Assembly: GCA_003526525.1 (NCBI GenBank)
Contig: DPVV01000434.1
Coordinates: 1 to 8,662, forward strand
Source of the DNA: Lachnoclostridium phytofermentans
GTDB taxonomy: Bacteria > Bacillota > Clostridia > Lachnospirales > Lachnospiraceae
Direction: 5' to 3'
DNA: 8,662 nt
Below the pieces are notes generated by a model. That model did no database searches, had not been told where the DNA came from, and saw only the letters and a program-made list of their open reading frames with translations. The position numbers and the translations under genes are program-made. Of the stretch, positions 1 to 5,509 are shown one piece after another (the first letter of the stretch is position 1; every line of letters begins with the position of its first letter).

Positions 1-825
1 GATACCACCACCTCTTTTCATTTTTTAAAAGACTATTATAACAGCTTAGAGTACATGAAAGAGACGGTTCTCAATCAGATATATCAACTCTTTTACCAAA
101 GAAACTGTAATTATCTTCGAACCAAAGAGTTTTCCTATCGACAACTACTTTTAAATAGGGAAGGAACTACTACTGCCCTAAAAGCAGAGCTTCTATTATA
201 TAAGACCAATAAGGCATCTCAATCACTTGTTACGAAACGAAGGAACCTATTAAAAGAATATCAAAACAAGGCAGATACACCAGAAACCGAGCTTCAATTG
301 ATTAATCAGCAGATAAGTCTATTGGATACTAGAATAAAGGAATACGAAGAGAAGATAATTGCCTATCAACAATATCTAGGCTTTATGCTTTACGAAAAAA
401 CCAAAGAGAATGGACTAGATATCTTTCAAGAGATGATTATCACACTGGATAGCTTAAAACAAAGTGGTATCTATATTGGTCAAATACGTGAACCTGTTAT
501 CACTTTTAGCATCGTGCCATTTGATAGCAATAGCTTTACTTATACTTCTTTATTCAAGAAGATAGAGCGAACCTTTGTATTTCACCATTATGTATTGCCG
601 AACTACCATTTAAACATCAAAATATGCTGTTATGGGTTAGATAATGTGAAGGAAGTCAAGAAGCTGTTAAAAAAGATAAAGGAAAAGTTTTCGGGGATTA
701 AAGAATATCAGTTATTAGCAACTGACTTTTATAATATTGTAAGTGTGCATAATATGGAGTTTCATTTTAAAGAACGGTTTGAAGTATTCCCAATACCAAC
801 CGAATACTCCGAGAGACAAAATTAA
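1..825 (+). CDS. Hypothetical coiled-coil protein, 5' end outside the window
   Basis: I do not recognise this protein. The frame is open from the first base of the window, and the ATG at 55 has no convincing ribosome binding site, so the gene most likely starts upstream and this is its C-terminal 274 residues. Counting from that ATG, residues about 55 to 108 are rich in Lys, Glu, Gln and Leu and look like a helical coiled coil. Residues about 140 to 225 look like alternating strands and helices, with the Lys-rich segment KEVKKLLKKIKEKF. No signal peptide, transmembrane segment or known catalytic motif is visible. It is followed by its own terminator and is then separated by about 250 bases from the next gene. 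As it sits in a mobile element upstream of ardA, a role in replication or mobilisation, or the tail of a relaxase, is possible but is a guess. Confidence 0.7.
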   Translation, partial: DTTTSFHFLKDYYNSLEYMKETVLNQIYQLFYQRNCNYLRTKEFSYRQLLLNREGTTTALKAELLLYKTNKASQSLVTKRRNLLKEYQNKADTPETELQLINQQISLLDTRIKEYEEKIIAYQQYLGFMLYEKTKENGLDIFQEMIITLDSLKQSGIYIGQIREPVITFSIVPFDSNSFTYTSLFKKIERTFVFHHYVLPNYHLNIKICCYGLDNVKEVKKLLKKIKEKFSGIKEYQLLATDFYNIVSVHNMEFHFKERFEVFPIPTEYSERQN

Positions 826-842
826 TATAACATAAAAGTTAG

Positions 843-869
843 AAACGGTAGCCAAGAGCTACTGTTTTT
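843..869 (+). terminator. Rho-independent terminator of the first gene
   Basis: Arms AAACGGTAGC (843-852) and GCTACTGTTT (858-867) pair over 10 bp with one G-T wobble around a CAAGA loop, and the T-run spans 865-869. It lies 17 bases after the stop at 825, so it should end the transcript of the partial gene. Confidence 0.75.
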
Positions 870-873
870 AAGT

Positions 874-909
874 TAAGCATATTTTTTCTATGATTACCAC
901 TAAAAAATG
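874..909 (+). repeat. Split direct repeat, copy 1
   Basis: TAAGCAT (874-880), an 11-base T-rich spacer, GATTACCAC (892-900), then an A-run and AATAAA. The same two blocks at the same spacing recur at 2183-2209, and similarity continues through the A-run to AATAAA. This copy lies just after the terminator of the first gene. It could be a binding site for an element-encoded protein, or a trace of modular assembly in which gene cassettes share flanks. Confidence 0.6.
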
Positions 910-1076
910 AATAAAAATATCAAGATATATATGTGCAATAGTTCGTAGCAATCGACCTTAGAATATTATACTCTAATACTATAAGCTACTTTAAAGATAT
1001 CATTGTTGCTTATTTAAAATAAATCGTACCTTGAAAATTAAATAATCATTAAAAAATAATAAAAAAAGGAGTTCTT

Positions 1077-1346
1077 ATGAAAAAAAAGACAAATGAAACA
1101 ATAAAAATCACATTAGTAGAGGTTTTTACACTACCACAAGAGAAGGATTTAATAATAGTTTGTTCAGAAGAAACTATAGCATATTTATCCCAGTATCACC
1201 CCGAAGTATTTGGTTATATTACTTCTTTTGTTGAAGAACATATTAATTATGGTTGTATTCTTAGGATTACACTACCATGTATGACATTCGATATAAACAT
1301 TTATATTAAAGATGATTACAACTCAAAGGTTCTACCATCTGCTTAA
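1077..1346 (+). CDS. Hypothetical 89-aa protein in a mobile element
   Basis: I do not recognise this family. The ATG is preceded by AAAGGAG six bases upstream, which fixes the start and supports real translation. The protein is short, soluble-looking and without a signal peptide or membrane segment. Hydrophobic stretches alternate with charged ones, for example residues about 24 to 33 (DLIIVCSEET) and 58 to 76 (a likely pair of strands), suggesting a small alpha/beta fold. It contains three Cys residues that are not in a metal-binding pattern. It stands alone: 251 bases separate it from the gene before, and a strong terminator follows, so it is an independent transcription unit. Its position two genes upstream of the recombinase and next to ardA makes it an accessory gene of the element. 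An anti-defence or regulatory role is only a positional guess. Confidence 0.75.
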   Translation: MKKKTNETIKITLVEVFTLPQEKDLIIVCSEETIAYLSQYHPEVFGYITSFVEEHINYGCILRITLPCMTFDINIYIKDDYNSKVLPSA

Positions 1347-1364
1347 GTTAGAATAAACAATCCC

Positions 1365-1420
1365 AAAAGGGAAATCAAGGTTAAATATATGCTTCGCAAC
1401 CTTGACTTCCCTTTTTCTCT
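1365..1420 (+). terminator. Strong rho-independent terminator after the 89-aa gene
   Basis: An 18-bp stem is formed by 1365-1382 (begins AAAAGGGAAATC) and 1398-1415 (ends TTCCCTTTT) with one A-C mismatch. The loop of 15 bases contains GCTTCGC. The T-rich tail runs to about 1425. It separates the 89-aa gene from ardA. Confidence 0.85.
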
Positions 1421-1656
1421 TGTTTAATGGATAATTAAGCAGTTGATAGCATAGTTTTGTTTTTCCCTTTCGTCAAACCACTTTTTATTATGATATTTTT
1501 CAAACCACATAGTATATAAGATAATCACACCTAAGACTTTCAGAAGAAAGTAAAAAGGTGGAACTTATTTAGTCAGGAAGAGTGTACTATTAATTATTTC
1601 TCTTATTATCCTTCGTGATAAGGAGAGAAGAACATCTTATAAGAAGGGGAGACGCT
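1416..1656 (+). other. Leader region of ardA, no gene seen
   Basis: No credible ORF is visible here on either strand. The region holds two copies of TCAAACCAC (1473-1481 and 1500-1508, 27 bases apart), a perfect hairpin ACTTTC-AGAA-GAAAGT (1536-1551), and a second hairpin just upstream of the ardA ribosome binding site (1598-1629). Possible -10 sequences exist around TATATAAG (1513-1520), but I cannot find a good -35 and do not name a promoter. Confidence 0.5.
1598..1629 (+). promoter_or_regulatory. Hairpin in the ardA leader
   Basis: TTCTCT (1598-1603) pairs with AGAGAA (1624-1629) and, inside a symmetrical 2x2 internal loop, TTATC (1606-1610) pairs with GATAA (1617-1621) around the loop CTTCGT. 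It ends 15 bases before the ardA ribosome binding site (about 1645-1651), close enough to affect translation initiation. No T-run follows, so it is not a terminator. Function is inferred only from position. Confidence 0.4.
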
Positions 1657-2166
1657 ATGTTTGTATTTGTTGAAAATTTAGCATATTACAATGAAGGAAA
1701 GATAATTGGTGATTGGTTTCAATTAGGGAAATCAGATGAGGAACTTCAATGTTTCTTACAAGATGTTGTTTGCATTGATGAATTACACGAAGAATACTTT
1801 ATCGCTGATATAGACAGTGATAATCTAAGTTATTCGGTAAATTCTTATTGCGACCTATTTGAATTAAATCATCTTGTTTGTCAGTTCAATGAATTATCAG
1901 AGGCAGAACAAATGACGGTAAATGCACTATTAGAAACAGGTATTTTCAATCTATTAGAAGATGCCCTTGATAACGTAGAGCATTATCAACTAATCCAAGA
2001 TATTCATAATGAATATGACCTTGGGTATTACTTTTTAGAGGATTGTAATTTCTATGAAATACCAGAATTTATCCAAAACTATATTGATTATGAAAGTTAT
2101 GGTCGTGATATTCTTCTAAGTGGAGATGGCGACCTAACGAAATACGGCTACTTAATGATTGCTTAA
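1657..2166 (+). CDS. ardA: Antirestriction protein ArdA
   Basis: ArdA proteins mimic about 40 bp of bent B-form DNA and block type I restriction enzymes, protecting a mobile element as it enters a new host. This 169-residue protein has the family's usual length (Tn916 ArdA is about 166). The N-terminus VENLAYYNEGKIIGDWF matches the ArdA start pattern (YNEG..xGxWF). Residues about 139 to 156 (IQNYIDYESYGRDILLSG) match the most conserved C-terminal block, seen in Tn916 as LQNYIDYQAYGRDLDLSG. It is extremely acidic: I count 36 Asp/Glu against 4 Lys/Arg, as expected of a DNA mimic. I chose the ATG at 1657, which has AGGGGAG five bases upstream, rather than the in-frame GTG at 1615; the GTG would add 14 residues and falls in a hairpin loop. 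It lies between the 89-aa gene and the 51-aa ORF. Confidence 0.93.
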   Translation: MFVFVENLAYYNEGKIIGDWFQLGKSDEELQCFLQDVVCIDELHEEYFIADIDSDNLSYSVNSYCDLFELNHLVCQFNELSEAEQMTVNALLETGIFNLLEDALDNVEHYQLIQDIHNEYDLGYYFLEDCNFYEIPEFIQNYIDYESYGRDILLSGDGDLTKYGYLMIA

Positions 2167-2182
2167 TTAAGTTGATACAGCC

Positions 2183-2218
2183 TAAGCATAAAAAGAAAAA
2201 GATTACCACAAAAAAAGC
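2183..2218 (+). repeat. Split direct repeat, copy 2
   Basis: TAAGCAT (2183-2189), an 11-base A-rich spacer, GATTACCAC (2201-2209) and an A-run, followed by AATAAA. Both blocks and their spacing match the copy at 874-900. The spacer is A-rich here but T-rich in copy 1, so the conserved parts are the two blocks. This copy starts 17 bases after the ardA stop. Confidence 0.6.
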
Positions 2219-2270
2219 AATAAATTTTATGTGAGATTTTTAGGCAATATTTAGTGGGTTGCTATTTTTT
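2211..2270 (+). terminator. Possible weak terminator after ardA
   Basis: AAAAAAGCAA (2211-2220) can pair with TTGCT-ATTTTTT (2259-2270), which ends in a T-run, but the loop is nearly 40 bases and the pairing is AT-rich with one bulge. It may instead be part of the leader of the small downstream ORF. A crossing pairing of CCAC (2206-2209) with GTGG (2254-2257) would make a pseudoknot; this is speculative. Confidence 0.3.
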
Positions 2271-2281
2271 TATATGATAAA

Positions 2282-2317
2282 TTATATATATCACTCAAAG
2301 ATGAGTTTTATATATAA
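2282..2317 (+). promoter_or_regulatory. Long dyad in front of the 51-aa ORF, possible operator
   Basis: The 15-base arms TTATATATATCACTC (2282-2296) and GAGTTTTATATATAA (2303-2317) are inverted repeats with two mismatches and a 6-base spacer AAAGAT. The right arm abuts the ribosome binding site AAGGAG (2316-2321). It could be a repressor or excision-factor binding site on DNA. In RNA it would form a hairpin that touches the ribosome binding site. Confidence 0.5.
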
Positions 2318-2329
2318 GGAGAATGAAAA

Positions 2330-2485
2330 ATGCAACAGGAAAAATTAAGTAATCATAGCCTGTCGCTTATATTTCCGAATGAAGCAATAACAAAAGAGGA
2401 AGCAAGGCTTCAAAAATTAAATTATGATAGATTTATTGATACGTTATCGGAAATCGTTTTAAATAACAGCGACATTTTAAACTAA
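2330..2485 (+). CDS. 51-aa small protein upstream of the recombinase
   Basis: I do not recognise the family with confidence. The ATG at 2330 has AAGGAG eight bases upstream and the frame ends with TAA at 2483-2485, giving 51 residues. The start is MQQEKLSNHSLSLIFPNEAI. Residues about 20 to 46 look like one or two helices (TKEEARLQKLNYDRFIDTLSEIVL). It has no cysteine and no membrane segment. It ends 98 bases before the serine recombinase and a hairpin lies between them. Small proteins encoded beside large serine recombinases are often directionality or control factors, so this is a candidate recombination directionality factor or regulator. That is an inference from position and size only. 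Confidence 0.6.
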   Translation: MQQEKLSNHSLSLIFPNEAITKEEARLQKLNYDRFIDTLSEIVLNNSDILN

Positions 2486-2505
2486 ATATAGAGCTATTAA
2501 ACAGG

Positions 2506-2529
2506 GAAGGAAATCTTAGGATTTCCTTC
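2506..2529 (+). terminator. Hairpin between the 51-aa ORF and the recombinase
   Basis: GAAGGAAATC (2506-2515) pairs perfectly with GATTTCCTTC (2520-2529) around a TTAG loop. The following bases (TGTCAGTT) are not a clear T-run, so this may be an inefficient terminator or attenuator that limits read-through into the recombinase gene, or an mRNA-stabilising stem. Confidence 0.45.
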
Positions 2530-2583
2530 TGTCAGTTAAAAATAAGGAAACAGAACTTAGAAAATAATTAGGAGGAATTAAGA

Positions 2584-4260
2584 ATGAGAGAAGGAAAAAG
2601 AGCTATTATCTATACTAGAGTATCAACAGAAATGCAAGTAGATGGATTTTCACTGGAAGGACAACTTCGAGAGTTGAAGGGTTGGTGTGAATTTGAGAAA
2701 ATGAATGTGGTTGGCATTTATGAAGAAAAAGGAAAGTCAGCGAAAAGTATAGAAGGTAGACCAGCATTTCAAGAAATGATGAATGATATAAAAGAAAGTA
2801 TTGTAGAATGTGATTATATCTGTGTTTATAAATTATCTCGGTTTGGGAGAAATGCAGCTGACATTCTAAATTCATTGGAATTTATACAAAGCTATGGAGT
2901 TAATCTTCTTTGCAAAGAAGATATGATTGATAGTTCTCAATCACAAAGTAAATTATTAATTTCAGTTTTAGGTGGTGTTTCTGAAATGGAAAGAGAAAAC
3001 ATCATCACCCAATCCATGAATGGAAGAAGAGAAAAAGCAAAGCAAGGTGGATGGAATGGTGGGTTTGCACCTTTTGGATATCAGTTAGAAAAAGGTGAAC
3101 TAATTATTGTTGAAAAAGAAGCAGAGATAGTCAAATACATTTATGAACAATTTGTTTATGGTGGAAAAGGGTATACAACGATATCTAAAATGCTGAATTT
3201 ACAGAAGATTGAAAAGAGAAAAGCAGTAAATAGTAATCGGATTTTTTCAGATTGGTCATCCTCCGCAGTAAAGCATATATTAGATAATCCATTGTACTGT
3301 GGTAAGCTTACCTATGGTAGAAGGAAAAAAGAGAAAATACAAGGAACAAGAAATTCTTATAGAACAGTTAAAACAGATAAATTTATTTCCGTTCAAGGGA
3401 AACATCAATCTATCATAACAGAAGAGTTATTTGAACTAGCTACCATAAAAAGAAAAGAGACAGGTCATAAGTTTGAAAGTTCTACCAGTAAGAAGGTACA
3501 TTTATTAACTGGAATTTTAAAATGTCCTCACTGTGGAAGTCCAATGTATATCAATAAAAATTCTTGGACGAATAAAGATGGTAGTAGGAAAGAAATCTTT
3601 TACTATACATGCGGTCATAATAAGGCTTGTAAGGGTGGAGAGTGTAGTCCTAATTCTGTTAGAGCAGAATATGTAGAAGAGCAAGTTATTGCTTACATAA
3701 AAGAACTGGTTAAAAATGCAGAGTTTGCAAAAGCTATACAAGAACGAATAGGAAGTAAAATTGACACAACCCAGTTAGACAAGGAATTATTCAATTATAA
3801 GAGTAAATTATCAGAAACAGAAGCTAATAAAAGAAGATTGGAAGAGGAAATTGACAATTTTCCCTTAGAGATTTCTCATAGGGAACGAAAGTTAGCAGAT
3901 AAAAACAGTCGTATAGATAGTTTATATGATATTATAGAAGAGTTAGAGAGCAAAATAGATGAAGTATCAGATAAGAAAATGGCTGTTGAAAATAACGTAC
4001 TAACAATGCAGAGCATCTATAAAATTCTTTTGCAGTTTGATAAGATTTTTGATAGGATAGAAGGAGACGAGCAAAAGAAGCTTTTGGCGAGTTTTGTTAA
4101 TCGAATAACGCTCAATGAAGGAGAAAAAATCGAACAAAGAACTTTAAAGAGTATTGTCTTTAATTTTGCAATTCCGAAAGGAGTTGCAAATGATAAAGAG
4201 ATTTCGTTGGATAATAACGAACACGTGGAGACGTGTTGTCTGCTATATAAGGTGAATTAA
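2584..4260 (+). CDS. Large serine recombinase (site-specific integrase/transposase, TndX/TnpX-like)
   Basis: This enzyme would cut and rejoin attachment sites through a serine-DNA covalent bond to integrate and excise the element. The 558-residue protein has the family's length and order. The N-terminal resolvase domain (about 5-150) has YTRVS with nucleophile Ser14 and Arg12, and KLSRFGRN with Arg86 and Arg89. A recombinase domain follows (about 158-290, starting GWNGGFAPFGY). A zinc-ribbon segment has Cys314 and Cys317 paired with Cys343 and Cys349 or Cys354. A coiled coil covers about 398-470, followed by a helical C-terminus ending HVETCCLLYKVN. GGAGG eight bases upstream fixes the ATG. 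All catalytic residues I looked for are present, so it appears intact. It is the last gene before chromosome-like DNA, as expected for an integrase next to attR. The substrate site is not known from sequence alone. Confidence 0.95.
   Translation: MREGKRAIIYTRVSTEMQVDGFSLEGQLRELKGWCEFEKMNVVGIYEEKGKSAKSIEGRPAFQEMMNDIKESIVECDYICVYKLSRFGRNAADILNSLEFIQSYGVNLLCKEDMIDSSQSQSKLLISVLGGVSEMERENIITQSMNGRREKAKQGGWNGGFAPFGYQLEKGELIIVEKEAEIVKYIYEQFVYGGKGYTTISKMLNLQKIEKRKAVNSNRIFSDWSSSAVKHILDNPLYCGKLTYGRRKKEKIQGTRNSYRTVKTDKFISVQGKHQSIITEELFELATIKRKETGHKFESSTSKKVHLLTGILKCPHCGSPMYINKNSWTNKDGSRKEIFYYTCGHNKACKGGECSPNSVRAEYVEEQVIAYIKELVKNAEFAKAIQERIGSKIDTTQLDKELFNYKSKLSETEANKRRLEEEIDNFPLEISHRERKLADKNSRIDSLYDIIEELESKIDEVSDKKMAVENNVLTMQSIYKILLQFDKIFDRIEGDEQKKLLASFVNRITLNEGEKIEQRTLKSIVFNFAIPKGVANDKEISLDNNEHVETCCLLYKVN
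4220..4237 (+). repeat. Palindrome at the recombinase 3' end, candidate attachment-site arm
   Basis: AACACG (4220-4225) and CGTGTT (4232-4237) are perfect inverted arms around TGGAGA. The site encodes the C-terminal HVETCC of the recombinase. Large serine recombinase sites are short imperfect inverted repeats around a central dinucleotide and often lie just beside the integrase gene, so this is one candidate; the 72 bases to the next gene are another. Confidence 0.3.
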
Positions 4261-4332
4261 GAAGTAAATAGGTAATAGATGCTTCGTCGTAATGACAGAA
4301 TAAACTGATGTGTGAAAATGAGGTGAATTAGT

Positions 4333-4551
4333 ATGCCAGACATTAAATACGATATAATTGAAGAAATCGGTGTATTATCTGAAAATTCAAAAGGTTGGAG
4401 AAAAGAAGTTAATCTCATCAGTTGGAATGGTGGTGAGCCTAAATATGATATTCGTGACTGGGCTCCAGAACATGAAAAGATGGGCAAGGGAACAACTCTG
4501 ACCAAAGAGGAGATACTGAAATTAAAAGAGATCTTGAATACGATAGAGTAA
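4333..4551 (+). CDS. YdbC/PC4-family single-stranded nucleic-acid-binding protein
   Basis: This 72-residue protein matches the bacterial YdbC-like branch of the PC4 transcriptional coactivator fold, which binds single-stranded DNA as a dimer. The recognisable pattern runs from residue about 3 to 60: IKYDIIEEIGVLSENSKGWRKEVNLISWNG, then KYDIRDWAPEHEKMGKGTTLT, followed by a helix (EEILKLKEIL). The length is typical. GAGGTGA upstream of the ATG supplies the ribosome binding site. It starts 72 bases after the recombinase stop and is complete, so if the element inserted here it did not break this gene. It is probably the first chromosomal gene, though such proteins can also be carried by mobile elements. 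A hairpin follows it. Confidence 0.85.
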   Translation: MPDIKYDIIEEIGVLSENSKGWRKEVNLISWNGGEPKYDIRDWAPEHEKMGKGTTLTKEEILKLKEILNTIE

Positions 4552-4556
4552 TAATT

Positions 4557-4585
4557 GAGCCAGCACATATTCCAGGTGTTGGCTC
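4557..4585 (+). terminator. Hairpin after the YdbC-like gene, likely terminator
   Basis: GAGCCAGCAC (4557-4566) pairs with GTGTTGGCTC (4576-4585) over 10 bp with one G-T wobble and a 9-base loop. The following sequence (TGACTTTATG) is only weakly T-rich, so termination may be incomplete. Confidence 0.55.
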
Positions 4586-4719
4586 TGACTTTATGAGGGA
4601 GAAAAGTGAAGGAACTTATGGCTGAACGGTTAGTTGGAGATATGAGGCCTTAAGAGATGCACAAAGAAATGAGTGGATATTGTTCATACTATAAAATAGA
4701 AGAGATAAGGAGTGTTATT

Positions 4720-5406
4720 ATGAATAATGTAACCGTAGAGTTTTTCCATGATGTAATATGCAGCTTTTGTTTCCCAATGTCATATAGGATGCGTCAGCTC
4801 CAAAAAATGATGCCAGAGGCTCAAATTGTGCATCGATCTTATGCATTGGTCAAATCGGAACGCGACTTTGACATGATGTTTGGTTCAAGAGCAGCGGCTA
4901 AGAACGAAATTATGAGCCATTGGGAACAGGCAAATCAAAATGATGACCTGCACAGGTTTAACATCTATGGAATGCAAAAAGCAGAATTTCCATTCCCGTC
5001 TTCCATGAAAGTTCTTACTGCATGTAAAGCGGCTGCAGGCGACGCTGGATATTGGGATGTTTTTGACGCTCTTCAAAATGCATTATTCGTACAAAACCGC
5101 AACATTGAGGATTCGGATATCATTAACGAGTGCATCAGGCAAAGTGGCATAGACTTTGCGAAATGGGAGCAGCATTACAATAGTGGTGATACAAAAGAAG
5201 CGGTGGAGAAAGACTTGATTCTTGCAAAACAATATGGCATCGAAGGAGTTCCATGCCTCATCATAGATGGAAAATATCGAATCAGTGGTGCACAGCCACT
5301 TGCACAAATTATCCAAGCTATCCGAGGTGCTGCTGAAAATCAAGAGAAAACCTCCTCTGAAGGTGCAGCCTGCCGATTGGATGGCGGTAAAATAAATTGC
5401 GATTGA
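4720..5406 (+). CDS. DsbA-family (FrnE-like) dithiol-disulfide oxidoreductase
   Basis: The protein belongs to the cytosolic FrnE-like branch of the DsbA/thioredoxin fold, which handles thiol-disulfide or glutathione-type redox chemistry. Residues 4 to 9 form the first strand (VTVEFF), followed by the active site CSFC at 14-17. A helical insertion covers about 55-150. The cis-proline loop GIEGVPCLIIDGKY is at about 173-186 with Pro178 and, unusually placed beside it, Cys179. The tail GAACRLDGGKINCD adds two Cys, Cys218 and Cys227, a tail seen in related Clostridia proteins as I recall them. I chose the ATG at 4720 (228 residues), which has AAGGAG eight bases upstream, over the ATG at 4657, whose extra 21 residues do not fit the fold. 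There is no signal peptide, so it acts in the cytoplasm. No clear terminator follows within the 103 bases to the next gene. Confidence 0.9.
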   Translation: MNNVTVEFFHDVICSFCFPMSYRMRQLQKMMPEAQIVHRSYALVKSERDFDMMFGSRAAAKNEIMSHWEQANQNDDLHRFNIYGMQKAEFPFPSSMKVLTACKAAAGDAGYWDVFDALQNALFVQNRNIEDSDIINECIRQSGIDFAKWEQHYNSGDTKEAVEKDLILAKQYGIEGVPCLIIDGKYRISGAQPLAQIIQAIRGAAENQEKTSSEGAACRLDGGKINCD

Positions 5407-5509
5407 TTAACTTGCCTTAGATATGTTTCAACGCAAAAAAAATACGCCAACCCTTTTTCAAACTCGATTAGTGAAGAACGCCCTTTATGGGTGATAGGAG
5501 GTTACAACC

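Larger units (their letters stand above)
1..4332. mobile_element. Right-hand portion of an integrated mobile element (ICE/IME-like) with a serine recombinase
   Basis: The stretch carries an unknown coiled-coil protein, an orphan small protein, an ArdA antirestriction protein and a large serine recombinase as its last gene. A large serine recombinase at the edge of the element next to an attachment site is the usual layout for Tn5397/Tn4451-type elements. ArdA is a typical passenger of conjugative elements such as Tn916. The DNA is visibly more AT-rich than the genes to its right. The left boundary is outside the window. The right boundary is inferred to lie between the recombinase stop and the next gene, or just inside the recombinase 3' end; no duplicated core can be identified because only one end is visible. 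Whether it is conjugative, mobilisable or a plain integrated remnant cannot be judged from here. Confidence 0.6.

Noticed and set aside
826..1076. Possible promoter TTGAAA at 1031 for the 89-aa gene
   Set aside because: No acceptable -10 at 16 to 18 bases; the region is so AT-rich that weak matches are expected by chance.
2615..2875. Minus-strand frames inside the recombinase gene (also 3517-3741)
   Set aside because: They lie antisense to a clearly coding gene, lack ribosome sites and resemble no protein family.
1..4332. Tn916 itself
   Set aside because: ArdA is Tn916-like, but Tn916 uses a tyrosine integrase with Xis, whereas this element ends in a large serine recombinase and shows no tet(M) here.
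4257..4568. Minus-strand frame covering the YdbC-like gene
   Set aside because: Antisense to a recognisable PC4-type protein and composed of shadow-like hydrophobic sequence.
4606..4653. Short open stretch (GTG to TAA, about 15 codons) between the YdbC-like and DsbA-like genes
   Set aside because: Too short, no convincing ribosome site and no family resemblance; could be a gene remnant but nothing supports it.
4885..5343. Minus-strand frames inside the DsbA-like gene
   Set aside because: Overlap a conserved thioredoxin-fold gene; no initiation signals.
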